DNA from: an uncultured Dorea sp.
GTDB lineage: Bacteria > Bacillota > Clostridia > Lachnospirales > Lachnospiraceae
NCBI GenBank assembly: GCA_945870325.1
Contig: CAMBRQ010000012.1
Coordinates: 1-62,855, forward strand
Length of the DNA stretch: 62,855 nucleotides
Reading direction: 5' to 3'
The notes under the pieces are model-generated. The model was not told where the DNA came from. It worked only from the letters and a program-made list of their open reading frames with translations, and did not search any database. The position numbers were made by a program, and so were the translations under genes. Of the stretch, positions 27,050 to 35,914 are shown one piece after another. The first letter of the stretch is position 1; each line of letters begins with the position of its first letter.

Positions 27050-27478
27050 TTACGCAAATGCTTTTCTCAATTCTTCAATATCTTTTTCAATAAGCGGACG
27101 CATACTGTCCTTATATTTTTCCAGATTCAATGTCCTTAGTTTTTCTTCTATTCTTCCACATAAATCAGGTTTATAAAGGATTATGGTATGAAGCGCAGAC
27201 AAGCATTGCCTTACTGCGGTCGGCTTGTCATCATCCAATATTGTAAGTAGTTTATCTATATAATGTTCCAGTTTATTTTTTGAGTCCCACTGTGCTTGTG
27301 CGCAGCACATACGGAAACCTCTTACACGAACAAACGAACTTTTATGAGAAAGCAGTTTTAGAAAATCCTCAAAGTAGTTATACAACTCATCTGATTCCGC
27401 AGACGTAGTTTCAAGTTCCAAAAGGAATCTATAAGCAACAGTGTTATTCTTATCTTGTAATTTCTCAATGATACCCAT
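27050..27478 (-). CDS. Helical-repeat (HEAT-like) protein, 142 aa
   Basis: An all-helical protein with HEAT-like repeats (LLSHKSSFVRVRGFRMCCAQ, ILDDDKPTAVRQCLSALHTI). Such small proteins are sometimes named SufBD-like in Clostridia and probably serve as protein-protein scaffolds. ATG 27478 is preferred because GGAGAG lies 8 nt upstream; the 27511 start lacks a site. It precedes the broken DUF3795 gene by 36 nt, and similar pairs occur in Clostridia, so the two were probably one operon. Confidence 0.7.
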   Translation of the reverse strand: MGIIEKLQDKNNTVAYRFLLELETTSAESDELYNYFEDFLKLLSHKSSFVRVRGFRMCCAQAQWDSKNKLEHYIDKLLTILDDDKPTAVRQCLSALHTIILYKPDLCGRIEEKLRTLNLEKYKDSMRPLIEKDIEELRKAFA

Positions 27479-27559
27479 GATATTTCTCTCCACCAAATAC
27501 AAATCTGTCATTGACCTTCATTCTACCATATATCTATGAATTTTCCCACTCCTAATCAA

Positions 27560-27675
27560 CACGGTATGTTTAGCTTCCGCAAACGACGGGGTGCTGCAAA
27601 GCGTAGAATATCGCTTACATGTAGAAGGGCTTGCCGCAAGGCAGGTCCTTTATTTTACGGGAGGATATCATTGTT
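27560..27675 (+). ncRNA. Candidate guanidine-class riboswitch upstream of a dead transporter
   Basis: A structured leader precedes the EamA remnant. Seen: hairpin AAGCG/CGCTT (27599-27617), a 9-bp stem with a GCAA tetraloop (27627-27635/27640-27648), and two ACGGG motifs, ACGGGGTGC near 27586 and ACGGGAGG at 27657. The second contains the GGAGG that would serve the ATG at 27676, and the preceding TCCT can pair with it. ACGR/ACGGG loops are a shared feature of guanidine riboswitches, whose regulons are rich in efflux pumps; the layout suggests the guanidine-IV (mepA) type. Class assignment is from memory. Confidence 0.4.
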
Positions 27676-27944
27676 ATGAGCAGTATTTTGCGTTACCTCC
27701 CAGACATATCTTGACGCATATGCCAACGGGTACCATCCACAATTCTCAACGGATATTGATTATCTGCTTTCGCAGTTTTTCTCAGATAATTGATTTTTAT
27801 TTCACAGGCTTCCAACCACGTAAGCCTTTTTTTACTCCTCCCATGGCCTCCAACGTAGGTGTGATCATTTCCATAGCGCCCTTTTTCACGGCGATGCTCA
27901 CCCATCTGTTCACAAAGGAAGTTATCCTGAAAGTTACAAAATGA
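27676..27944 (+). pseudogene. EamA/DMT transporter remnant
   Basis: A plus-strand gene start, GGGAGG plus 11 nt then ATG AGC AGT ATT..., stops after 12 codons. Further on in another frame is PPMASNVGVIISIAPFFTAM followed by LTHLFTKE, the typical fourth-helix region of EamA drug/metabolite exporters, then a stop at 27942-27944. Most of the 10-helix protein is missing. The 27512-27952 gap between intact genes is filled by this remnant and its leader. Confidence 0.6.
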
Positions 27945-27952
27945 AAAATGCG

Positions 27953-28171
27953 TCAATGCTCTTTACCACGATCAAAAAATACATTCTTTCCTGTGATGCT
28001 TAATGGGATACCGTGCCAGAAAATATCTTCCTCCGAATATTTCATCTCTTCAGTCGCCTTTCCGATTGACATCATAACACGGTTATCTACTCGCGCATCG
28101 GCCGCTGCGCACATCTCTGCTGCAACTTGTAACAAAGCCTTTCCTTCCATTTCATTGCTTCCATATAACAT
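27953..28171 (-). pseudogene. DUF2148 protein gene with large in-frame deletion, 72 codons
   Basis: The head MEGKALLQVAAEMCAAADAR and the tail DIFWHGIPLSITGKNVFFDR match the two ends of DUF2148 (ferredoxin-like) proteins, which are usually about 170-190 residues and carry conserved Cys and the AARTAPK motif in between. Roughly 100 residues are missing although the frame is kept. GAGGAG lies before the ATG, so a short peptide may still be made. It follows the MarR gene on the same strand, with a possible MarR site between them. Confidence 0.6.
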
Positions 28172-28234
28172 ATTTCTTTCTCCTCTCTGATTAAACTTTT
28201 ATTCACATAATTCCACTTTGAAAGCAGAATCTAT

Positions 28235-28251
28235 GTTTGATGTATGTACAC
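28235..28251. promoter_or_regulatory. Candidate MarR operator, copy 1
   Basis: GTTTGATGTATGTACAC, 17 bp, almost identical to the site at 28805-28821. It lies between marR and the DUF2148 remnant, where it could control the latter. Confidence 0.4.
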
Positions 28252-28267
28252 GAATTAGGCTAAAAAA

Positions 28268-28687
28268 TTACCCATCATTGATCTGATCTAAAATTTTCAT
28301 CAACATATCTGCATTCTCTTTTCCAATACGCTTTTCTACCTCCTCCTGAGCATCCCGCCACAAAATCTTACACTGTTCTAAAATTTTTTCACCTTTTTCC
28401 GTCAACTGTAAAATTTTATTCCTCTGATTTGGCGCAGATGCATCAGAAATCAAGCCTTTAGAAAAAAGCGGACGTATTGTCCTCACAACTGTCGTCCGTT
28501 CAAGACCAATATAATTAGCAAGATCTGTTACGCTACAACTTTCAATCTTCTGTAAATTGCCTAATAAAGAATACTGTGTAATTGAAAGCCCCATCGAATC
28601 GAGACAGTGATCATATATATCAGATACAATATTGGCAGCACGCCGTAACTTAATACAATAGCAATTAATCTTCGTAAAATTGTTCAA
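28268..28687 (-). CDS. MarR-family transcriptional regulator, 139 aa
   Basis: A winged-helix regulator. The recognition region reads SVTDLANYIGLERTTVVRTI with RPLFSKGLISDASAPNQRNK as the wing, and helices at both ends form the dimer interface. The start is TTG, 7-8 nt after GGGAGAG; the overlapping ATG stops at once. Two matching 17-bp sites flank the gene (28235 and 28805), suggesting autoregulation and control of the downstream DUF2148 gene, now deleted internally. Ligand unknown. Confidence 0.85.
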   Translation of the reverse strand: MNNFTKINCYCIKLRRAANIVSDIYDHCLDSMGLSITQYSLLGNLQKIESCSVTDLANYIGLERTTVVRTIRPLFSKGLISDASAPNQRNKILQLTEKGEKILEQCKILWRDAQEEVEKRIGKENADMLMKILDQINDG

Positions 28688-28804
28688 TTCATTTCTCTCC
28701 CTACTTGTAATATATAATACACCTGTTACATTTCCAGACTACCATAATCTTTGCCTGCAAACTTAGCCCTCTATAAAACAAAGTATAAAATCAAATAGTT
28801 TTTC

Positions 28805-28821
28805 GTTTGATGTATATACAC
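28805..28821. promoter_or_regulatory. Candidate MarR operator, copy 2
   Basis: GTTTGATGTATATACAC with a perfect TGTATATACA palindrome at its core, about 120 bp upstream of the marR start. The matching site lies at 28235. Confidence 0.4.
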
Positions 28822-28831
28822 TATAATTCCC

Positions 28832-28932
28832 TCGTTGCCTAGGCATGTTCGGGACTTTCACACGTTAAAGTGCGCCCATGGTGTGCGAACAAACTACGGC
28901 GGCAACGAGTTCCCTCGTTACCGCCGCCACAT
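28832..28932. other. Compact multi-stem structure downstream of the SOD gene
   Basis: CTCGTTGCC pairs with GGCAACGAG about 70 nt later, while the same GGCAACGAG can instead pair with the adjacent CTCGTTACCGCC. Inside are GTTCG/CGAAC and ACTTT/AAAGT stems. One arm (GGCGGCAACGAG-N4-CTCGTTACCGCC) may act as the SOD terminator, but no T-run follows on either strand. Confidence 0.4.
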
Positions 28933-28954
28933 TTCATGAAAATAACACGAATTC

Positions 28955-29428
28955 TCACCCGGACACAATTACTCCGCACGCAATCATCTCCCCCGCATCA
29001 CCCGAAGGCTGCGTACGGAAGTCATCCGGCATCGCATGAATAATCACCGTATGTCCAATCACATCCTCAGGATAGAACCGATCCGTATATACCGACATCC
29101 ATGCACACCCATGATTACTTAAAAGGGGCGGAAGATCTCCCGCATGATTTGGATGCTGCGCATTACCGGGATTATAATGCCCCTCTGCACCAGCAAATGG
29201 CTCTTCTGCATTTCCCGTACACGCATCACCTGCATGAATATGAAAACCATGAAATGACTGACTACTCTTTCCCTGTGCATCTGTAATCCCACGAACTGAT
29301 ATAACTAATAACGTTCCTTCATATGTATCGTACAGATCAACCCTTCCTCTTAGGTCCGGATATTTTTTGCTTCTTGCTATCTCTGCGTATGCCGCAGGAT
29401 TCTCTTCCAATCTCTTCATATATGCCAT
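28955..29428 (-). CDS. Cu/Zn superoxide-dismutase-family protein, 157 aa
   Basis: A SodC-like beta barrel. Metal ligands are conserved: the two His of SFHGFHIHAGDACTGN, the His of GHYNPGNAQHP, the His/Asp of NHAGDLPPLLSNHG and the late His of HTVIIHAMPDDF. The two cysteines DACTG and IACGV could form the usual disulphide. The catalytic Arg normally found in the GGRIACGVI region is Met here (GDAGEMIACGVI), so superoxide turnover may be altered. No signal peptide, so it would be cytoplasmic. ATG 29428 follows AAGGAG; a GTG one codon upstream is possible. Confidence 0.85.
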   Translation of the reverse strand: MAYMKRLEENPAAYAEIARSKKYPDLRGRVDLYDTYEGTLLVISVRGITDAQGKSSQSFHGFHIHAGDACTGNAEEPFAGAEGHYNPGNAQHPNHAGDLPPLLSNHGCAWMSVYTDRFYPEDVIGHTVIIHAMPDDFRTQPSGDAGEMIACGVIVSG

Positions 29429-29488
29429 CACACTCCTTGTGGCATTCTATGCAGTGAATGCAGGAATTATTTATGTTCTATCCATACT

Positions 29489-30514
29489 TTATTGTATAAA
29501 CATTGCATCTCCAAATGAGAAGAATCGATACCGTTCTCTCACAGCCTCCTCATAAGCCGCCAACACATGCTCTCTTCCCGCCAATGCAGATACCAGCATG
29601 ATCAATGTAGACTCCGGCAGATGAAAGTTCGTAATCAGGCAATCCAAGATCTTGAACTGATATCCCGGATAGATGAATATCTCCGTCCAGCCACTGGAAG
29701 CCTTAAGATGCCCGGTCTCATCCGCCGCAGATTCTATCGTCCTGCAGCTTGTCGTTCCTACACAGATCACTCTATGTCCGGCATCCTTCGCATGATTAAT
29801 CTTCTTTGCCGCCTCTTCATCGATCTGATAGAATTCCGAATGCATATGATGATCTGTAATCTCATCCACCTTCACCGGGCGGAATGTTCCGAGTCCTACA
29901 TGCAATGTAACTCTAGCAACCTCTATCCCCTTCGCCTCAATCGCTTTTAACAGTTCCGGAGTAAAATGCAGCCCTGCCGTCGGCGCCGCAGCAGAACCGG
30001 TATGTTTTGCATACACCGTCTGATAACGGTTCTTATCCTCCAACTGATGCGTGATATATGGAGGGAGCGGCATCTGTCCCAACTGATCCAGTATTTCCTC
30101 AAAGATGCCTTCATATGTGAACTGAATCAGACGGTTACCTTCTTCTACAATATCAACAACTTCTCCCACAAGAAGTCCCCCGCCAAAACGAATCCTGGTT
30201 CCGACCTTCGCTTTCTTCCCAGGCTTTACCAGAGTCTCCCAGATATTATTTTCTTTCCTCTTCAACAATAATACTTCTATCTTTGCATCGGTTCCTATCT
30301 TTGAACCGATCAATCTTGCCGGAATTACCTTCGTGTCATTAATTACCAGACAGTCTCCCTCATGCAGATAGTCGATAATCTCTTTGAATACATGATGGGA
30401 AACAGTTCCAGACTCCTTGTCTAGTACAAGAAGCCTGGAACTGGAACGATCCTCCAACGGGTCCTGTGCAATTAATTCTTCCGGCAACTCATAATAAAAA
30501 TCCTGACGCTTCAT
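29489..30514 (-). CDS. queA: tRNA preQ1(34) S-adenosylmethionine ribosyltransferase-isomerase QueA, 341 aa
   Basis: Transfers and isomerises ribose from SAM to preQ1 at tRNA position 34, making epoxyqueuosine. Conserved blocks: [20 protein letters not shown] at the start, [60 protein letters not shown] and [20 protein letters not shown]. Full length. No tgt or other queuosine gene is in the window. Stands alone with no riboswitch seen upstream. Confidence 0.96.
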   Translation of the reverse strand: MKRQDFYYELPEELIAQDPLEDRSSSRLLVLDKESGTVSHHVFKEIIDYLHEGDCLVINDTKVIPARLIGSKIGTDAKIEVLLLKRKENNIWETLVKPGKKAKVGTRIRFGGGLLVGEVVDIVEEGNRLIQFTYEGIFEEILDQLGQMPLPPYITHQLEDKNRYQTVYAKHTGSAAAPTAGLHFTPELLKAIEAKGIEVARVTLHVGLGTFRPVKVDEITDHHMHSEFYQIDEEAAKKINHAKDAGHRVICVGTTSCRTIESAADETGHLKASSGWTEIFIYPGYQFKILDCLITNFHLPESTLIMLVSALAGREHVLAAYEEAVRERYRFFSFGDAMFIQ

Positions 30515-30654
30515 AATTATGAATCCCCTTTTATCCTATATTCTTGTTTCTTGATTTCTAATGTCATTGATTCATTATATCCTTTGGTGCAATATAATTC
30601 AACCCTGCCTTTTTCTATTTTGAGTTCTATCTATTCGCATCCTATCACGAAATT

Positions 30655-30692
30655 AAGCTTGTAAGATTGGGAGTTCCCAATCTTACAAGCTT
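30655..30692. terminator. Perfect 17-bp hairpin after the RDD gene
   Basis: AAGCTTGTAAGATTGGG-AGTT-CCCAATCTTACAAGCTT, a perfect stem with a 4-nt loop just past the RDD stop. The following minus-strand bases (AATTT) form only a weak T-run. Probable terminator of the pheST-sppA-RDD unit. Confidence 0.6.
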
Positions 30693-30697
30693 TCACT

Positions 30698-31354
30698 CTA
30701 ACTTTCTGATTCTGTTGTAGACACATTCTCTTGTGATGATGCCTGCTGCATTGGCGGCATTGTTCCCGGTCCCTGCGGTGGCATCACACTCGGATTCCAT
30801 GGCGGCACTGTTCCCGGTCCTTGTGGCGGCATCTGTCCACCCATCGGAGGCATCGGTCGCCCCTGTGGCGCCTGATATACTGGATACACCTTAATCTTCT
30901 TAGCATAAACGACTCTCGTATCACAGAGCATATCGTGAAGTCCTCTTTTTTCCTTGTCAACACCTGCCATAATATAACCAATCCCGATAGACAGACCACA
31001 CAGGAATCTTCCGATCGTCTCACGATACAACACGTTAATCAAACTTAGCCTCTGACTGCCATCCGCATGAATCACCCTCAGATTCAATGCTTTTTTCCCA
31101 AGAGTGGTTCCGGTATTATATGTAAATATCACAAAATACAATATTTGAAACACATACAGAATAATGTCTTTTAGCGTATAATGGAACAATATATTTGCCC
31201 GAAAAATCGTTCCGCCCGACAATGACAGCATTCCTATCACCAGTTTCACAAAGATGAGTCCAATCCATACGACTGCGCTGTCGATACAGTAGGCCGCCAG
31301 ACGTACCCAGAAGCCTGCGTATTCTGCCTTCTGGCTATTGTAACTGTTCTGCAT
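30698..31354 (-). CDS. RDD-family membrane protein with Pro/Gln-rich tail, 218 aa
   Basis: The RDD signature Arg...Asp...Asp pattern is seen as YAGFWVRLAAYCIDSAVVWI, followed by two more hydrophobic helices (YVFQILYFVIFTYNTGTTLG) and YRETIGRFLCGLSIGIGYIM. Residues about 180-210 form a repetitive tail of PPMGGQMPPQGPGTVPPWNP and PQGPGTMPPM units, likely cytosolic and disordered. The gene overlaps the end of sppA by 20 nt, so both are co-translated. Function of RDD proteins is mostly unknown (transport or membrane homeostasis). Confidence 0.85.
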   Translation of the reverse strand: MQNSYNSQKAEYAGFWVRLAAYCIDSAVVWIGLIFVKLVIGMLSLSGGTIFRANILFHYTLKDIILYVFQILYFVIFTYNTGTTLGKKALNLRVIHADGSQRLSLINVLYRETIGRFLCGLSIGIGYIMAGVDKEKRGLHDMLCDTRVVYAKKIKVYPVYQAPQGRPMPPMGGQMPPQGPGTVPPWNPSVMPPQGPGTMPPMQQASSQENVSTTESES

Positions 31355-32312
31355 AGTACATCGGCACCCCGCTTTCCATATCTGCTGCGGTTTCAGTCAG
31401 TATCTGGGCTTCTGATTTTGGAATCATACTTTTTACTTCTACAAATAAAGAAGCCAGAACATTCGACGGTTGTTTCAATTCATAGAATTTAGTTGTCCCC
31501 AATTCATAACTCATATCTGATGTCATATCATCATACAGGCTAATCTCATCAATCAGACCGTTATCCAGCGCCTGATTCGCAGTATATGTTCTTCCATCCG
31601 CAAGTGCCTTTACCTCATCTTCTGACATTCCTCGTCCTTTTGACACGATATCAACGAACTTGGAATAGTACTCATCTACCTGATCCTGATAAATCGCGAT
31701 CTGCTCATCCGTCAGTTTAGAACTATCCTTATTAACTCCACTGGTAATACTAGCATAGCGGATTCCTAATTTCTCATATAATCCTGTCAGATCATAACCG
31801 GACATGATCACACCGATAGAACCTGTTGTCGTGTTCGGATTGGCATAGATCTTATCCGCTGCCATTGAGATCATATAGCCCCCGGATGCTGCATAATGTG
31901 CCATATAGTCCCAGACCGGTCGCCCAGTATATTCCTTATATTCTTGAAGTTTTAAATACAATTCTTCTGACTCGTAGACGGTTCCACCAGGGGAATCCAC
32001 ATACAAGAGAATCCCCTGATTATTTTCATCATACATCAGATTGTCAATATATTCCAGAGTCGTAGTATGTTGATAGCCAGCCGCCACTTCAAATGCACTG
32101 GTTTTTGTCTGCTCCTGAATGGTTCCCTCCACTCGCACAACTGCGATATAGTCATCTGCAGGTGGATTGAATTCGAATTTGCCTGTTAACAATTCTCCCG
32201 CGCTCTCTTCCAGGATTCCCTGTGAGAATGCATTGGTCAAAACGCTGCTTACCCCAACGACAATAAAGAGAACAACTGCTATCACCAGACCGCCTATCTG
32301 CTTTTTATTCAT
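31335..32312 (-). CDS. sppA: Signal peptide peptidase SppA, 325 aa
   Basis: A membrane-anchored Ser/Lys protease that degrades leftover signal peptides. The N-terminal anchor is IGGLVIAVVLFIVVGVSSVL. The catalytic Ser region is YAASGGYMISMAADKIYANP, followed by TTTGSIGVIMSGYDLTGLYE, and the Lys base lies near GVNKDSSKLT. Length is that of the short Gram-positive form. ATG 32312 is used because AAAGGAC lies just upstream; the 32327 frame begins at a GTG without a site. Follows pheT by 18 nt. Confidence 0.9.
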   Translation of the reverse strand: MNKKQIGGLVIAVVLFIVVGVSSVLTNAFSQGILEESAGELLTGKFEFNPPADDYIAVVRVEGTIQEQTKTSAFEVAAGYQHTTTLEYIDNLMYDENNQGILLYVDSPGGTVYESEELYLKLQEYKEYTGRPVWDYMAHYAASGGYMISMAADKIYANPNTTTGSIGVIMSGYDLTGLYEKLGIRYASITSGVNKDSSKLTDEQIAIYQDQVDEYYSKFVDIVSKGRGMSEDEVKALADGRTYTANQALDNGLIDEISLYDDMTSDMSYELGTTKFYELKQPSNVLASLFVEVKSMIPKSEAQILTETAADMESGVPMYYAEQLQ

Positions 32313-32330
32313 GTTCTGTCCTTTCACTTA

Positions 32331-34751
32331 TTATTTACGAAGTTCGATACCCATACCTTCTAATGCCTTCAGAATTCTGTCCATAGCCTCTGTAACTTCT
32401 GCGTCTTCAAGTGTCTTATCCTTTGCACGGAATACGATAGAATATGCAACAGATTTATATCCGTCTTTAATCTGTGCTCCTTCATAGATATCGAACAGTG
32501 CATAACTCTCCAGATATGCTCCGCCCTTCTTTTCGATCACTTCCTCAATCTGTCCGACCAGAATCTCTTTTGGCATTACCATACTGATATCACGGGTGAC
32601 TGCCGGGAATTTCGCAATTCCTGTGTATTTTCGATCGAAGGATGCTCTCTTAACAATCTCAGGCATGTCAATTACTGCAATATATGCTTTCGTTCCGATA
32701 CCGTACGTATCTGCAACATCCGGATGAAGTTCTCCTAAGTATCCTACAACTTCCCCTTCATAGATGATATTTGCCTGGCGTCCCGGATGCAGATATGGCT
32801 TGCCGGCATTCGGATCATAAATCTCTTTCTTGCTCATACCGACCTTTTCGAAGAATTCCTCAACCACGCCCTTCATACTGAAGAAATCACCGTCTCCGTA
32901 CATACCAAGTGTAAACTGCATTCTTTCTTCCGGAAGTTCAGTAAGCGGCAGTGCCTTTGGAATATATACATTCCCCAGTTCATAGAGTCTTACATTCTTA
33001 TTTCTTCTATTATAGTTGGTTGCAAGTGAAGTCAGCATTCCGTTCAGAGAAGTAGTACGCATAATACTATAGTCTTCTCCAAGTGGATTCATAATCTCAA
33101 CCGTCTGACGAAGCGGTGAATCTGCCGGAATCATTAATTTATCGAACACCTTCGGGCTTTCGAAAGAATAAGTCATACCCTGGCTGAATCCACAGAACTC
33201 TGCAATATCACGAGCAACTTCTTCTACGCGAAGCTTGAAGGACAATTTACCAGTGGTAGCCTCGCCCTTTGGAAGCGTAGTTGGAATATTGTCATATCCG
33301 TAGAATCTTGCAACTTCTTCTGCCAGATCTGCCATACGGAACAGGTCATGACGGAAAGTCGGTGCAATCACTTCATTGGTCTCTTCATCGTACTCAAGAT
33401 CAATTTTCTTGAAATATCCTAACATATCTTCTTTGGAAATATCGGTTCCAAGAAGTCTGTTAATCTCATCCTGGTCAAATGGCACTCTGACAGGCTCTTT
33501 CTTCTTGCCATAAACATCAACCATTCCACCTACTACTTCACCGGCGCCTAATTCTTCTACCAACTGGCATGCACGGTCAATGGCTGCCTGTGCATTATTC
33601 GGGTCAAGACCTTTCTCAAATTTGCCAGAAGCATCTGTACGAAGACCGATCTTCTTGCTGGACTTACGGATGTTCGTTCCATCGAAGCAAGCCGCCTCGA
33701 AGAGCATGGTCTTAACATCATCCGTAATCATAGAATTCTCTCCACCCATGATACCTGCGATACCGATGGATTTCTTACCGTCACAGATCATTAAGACAGA
33801 TTCATCCATCTCTCTTTCCTGTCCATCTAAAGTGGTGAATTTCTCTCCCTTGGCTGCCGTACGCACTACAATCTCATGATCTGCGATTGTATCCAGGTCA
33901 TAGGCATGCATCGGCTGGCCATATTCCTCCATAACATAATTGGTAATATCAACCAGGTTATTGATTGGGCGGATTCCGACAGAAGCAAGACGTCTCTGCA
34001 TCCACTTCGGAGATGGTCCAATCTTAATATTCTTTACTACTCTTGCACAGTATCTCGGGCATAAGTCATTGTCTTTTACTGTTACTTTGATGTAGTCATT
34101 CACATCCTCGTCATTACCAGTCTCGGTCACTACCGGAGGATGGAACTCTTTACCAAATGTTGCTGCCGCCTCTCTTGCAATGCCAACCACACTAAAGCAA
34201 TCTACTCTGTTAGAGGTTACTTCGTACTCGAATACGACATCGTTTAACCCAAGTGCCTCAATTGCGCTTGCTCCAACTTCCGCATCTTCCGGGAAGATAT
34301 AGATTCCCTCTTCCGGCGCTTCCGGATACATGTCACGGTTAGAGCCAAGTTCTTCGATAGAGCACATCATACCGTTACTCGGAACACCTCTAAGTTTGCC
34401 CTTCTTAATCTTGATTCCACCTGCCACACGGCTGCCCGGCTCATGTCCGCCGGCAACACGACCGCCGTCTAACACAACCGGAATCTTGTCACCTTCATTC
34501 ACATTCTTAGCACCGGTTACGATCTGTATGGTTTCATTTCCAATATTTACCTGACACACAATCAGTTTATCTGCGTCCGGGTGCTTCTCAATCTTGTCAA
34601 TCTGACCAATTACAATTTTGTCCAGATCTGCGTCTAACACTTCATATCCTTCTACCTTTGTTCCGGATAATGTCATTGCATCTGTATATTCCTGAGCAGT
34701 CACATCCAAGTCAGGAACATATGCCTTTATCCATGATAATGATGTATTCAT
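32331..34751 (-). CDS. pheT: Phenylalanyl-tRNA synthetase beta chain PheT, 806 aa
   Basis: Large subunit of the alpha2beta2 synthetase. Domains in order: tRNA-binding EMAP-like domain (about 39-150; IVIGQIDKIEKHPDADKLIV), B3/B4 editing domain (about 210-390; YCARVVKNIKIGPSPKWMQR, ITNYVMEEYGQPMHAYDLDT), B5 (about 405-475), a catalytic-like domain (MNPLGEDYSIMRTTSLNGML) and the C-terminal FDX-ACB anticodon-binding domain (KFPAVTRDISMVMPKEI). Full length. Lies 38 nt after pheS. Confidence 0.97.
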   Translation of the reverse strand: MNTSLSWIKAYVPDLDVTAQEYTDAMTLSGTKVEGYEVLDADLDKIVIGQIDKIEKHPDADKLIVCQVNIGNETIQIVTGAKNVNEGDKIPVVLDGGRVAGGHEPGSRVAGGIKIKKGKLRGVPSNGMMCSIEELGSNRDMYPEAPEEGIYIFPEDAEVGASAIEALGLNDVVFEYEVTSNRVDCFSVVGIAREAAATFGKEFHPPVVTETGNDEDVNDYIKVTVKDNDLCPRYCARVVKNIKIGPSPKWMQRRLASVGIRPINNLVDITNYVMEEYGQPMHAYDLDTIADHEIVVRTAAKGEKFTTLDGQEREMDESVLMICDGKKSIGIAGIMGGENSMITDDVKTMLFEAACFDGTNIRKSSKKIGLRTDASGKFEKGLDPNNAQAAIDRACQLVEELGAGEVVGGMVDVYGKKKEPVRVPFDQDEINRLLGTDISKEDMLGYFKKIDLEYDEETNEVIAPTFRHDLFRMADLAEEVARFYGYDNIPTTLPKGEATTGKLSFKLRVEEVARDIAEFCGFSQGMTYSFESPKVFDKLMIPADSPLRQTVEIMNPLGEDYSIMRTTSLNGMLTSLATNYNRRNKNVRLYELGNVYIPKALPLTELPEERMQFTLGMYGDGDFFSMKGVVEEFFEKVGMSKKEIYDPNAGKPYLHPGRQANIIYEGEVVGYLGELHPDVADTYGIGTKAYIAVIDMPEIVKRASFDRKYTGIAKFPAVTRDISMVMPKEILVGQIEEVIEKKGGAYLESYALFDIYEGAQIKDGYKSVAYSIVFRAKDKTLEDAEVTEAMDRILKALEGMGIELRK

Positions 34752-34789
34752 CTTACTTCTCCTTTCATTGGGGACGTACCTGTCCCCAT

Positions 34790-35809
34790 TTAGAACTGCT
34801 TCAAAAATCTCACGTCATTCTCATACAACAACCGCATGTCGTCGATCTCATATTTCAACAGTGCGATACGCTCCAAACCTACGCCGAATGCGAATCCCGT
34901 ATATTCATTCGGGTCGATTCCGCACATCTCTAATACATGAGGATGTACCATACCACAACCAAGGATCTCGATCCATCCAGATCCCTTGCAGAACCGGCAG
35001 CCTTTTCCACCGCACTTGAAGCAGGTTACATCTACCTCTGCGCTTGGCTCGGTGAACGGGAAATGATGCGGACGAAACTTTGTCTTAGTCTCTGGTCCGA
35101 ACAATTCCTTGGCAAATACTTCCAGTGTTCCTTTCAAATCAGCGAAGGAAATATTCTTATCAATGACCAGTCCTTCGATCTGATGGAAGGATGGAGAATG
35201 GGTAGCATCCACTTCATCGGAACGGAATACACGTCCCGGTGCAATCATACGGATCGGAAGTTTCCCCTGTTCCATCACACGCGCCTGTACCGGTGATGTC
35301 TGAGTACGCAGCACGATTTCCTTATTAACATAGAATGTATCCTGCTCATCTTTTGCCGGATGACCATCCGGGATATTCAATTTTTCAAAGTTATACAGAT
35401 CGTACTCTACTTCCGGTCCTTCTACAACCTCATATCCCATGCCTACGAAGATTCTCTCAACTTCTTCCAATGCAATCGTATTCGGATGACGATGTCCCAC
35501 CATATTCTTCTTAGATGGAAGCGTTACATCGATGACTTCCTGCTTCATCCGCTCTTCACGGATGGCTCTCTCCATCTTCGCCTTACTCTCTTCAAGAACT
35601 GACTCAATAGCCGCTCTTGTCTCATTCACCAATTGGCCGACTTTCGGTCTGTCTTCTGGTGCAACATCTTTCATTCCTTTTAAGACCGCGGTAAGTTCTC
35701 CTTTCTTACCCAGGAATCTTACACGCACATCATTCAATTTTTCCGGCATATCGGCCGCTTCAATCGCCTTCAATGCTTCATCTTTGATGTTCTGCAATCT
35801 GTCTTTCAT
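34790..35809 (-). CDS. pheS: Phenylalanyl-tRNA synthetase alpha chain PheS, 339 aa
   Basis: Catalytic subunit. The N-terminal coiled coil (about 1-90) binds tRNA; class II motif 2 is IRMIAPGRVFRSDEVDATHS with SFHQIEGLVID, and motif 3 is YTGFAFGVGLERIALLKYEI. A zinc-knuckle-like CFKCGGKGCRFCKGSGWIE insert is visible. Expression is controlled by the T-box leader upstream. Confidence 0.97.
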   Translation of the reverse strand: MKDRLQNIKDEALKAIEAADMPEKLNDVRVRFLGKKGELTAVLKGMKDVAPEDRPKVGQLVNETRAAIESVLEESKAKMERAIREERMKQEVIDVTLPSKKNMVGHRHPNTIALEEVERIFVGMGYEVVEGPEVEYDLYNFEKLNIPDGHPAKDEQDTFYVNKEIVLRTQTSPVQARVMEQGKLPIRMIAPGRVFRSDEVDATHSPSFHQIEGLVIDKNISFADLKGTLEVFAKELFGPETKTKFRPHHFPFTEPSAEVDVTCFKCGGKGCRFCKGSGWIEILGCGMVHPHVLEMCGIDPNEYTGFAFGVGLERIALLKYEIDDMRLLYENDVRFLKQF

Positions 35810-35914
35810 CTTTTTTCTTCCTTTCTTATACTTTACTTGCTGCCAGAGTTCAGCCTGACAGTCCGTGCACTTTCATGCACCTCCCAGATTATGCGATAGG
35901 GAACGATGTTTATA

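Noticed and set aside
27591-27944. 117-codon plus-strand frame as an intact gene
   Set aside because: Its start lies inside the structured leader. Only the last third resembles EamA, so it was treated as leader plus remnant.
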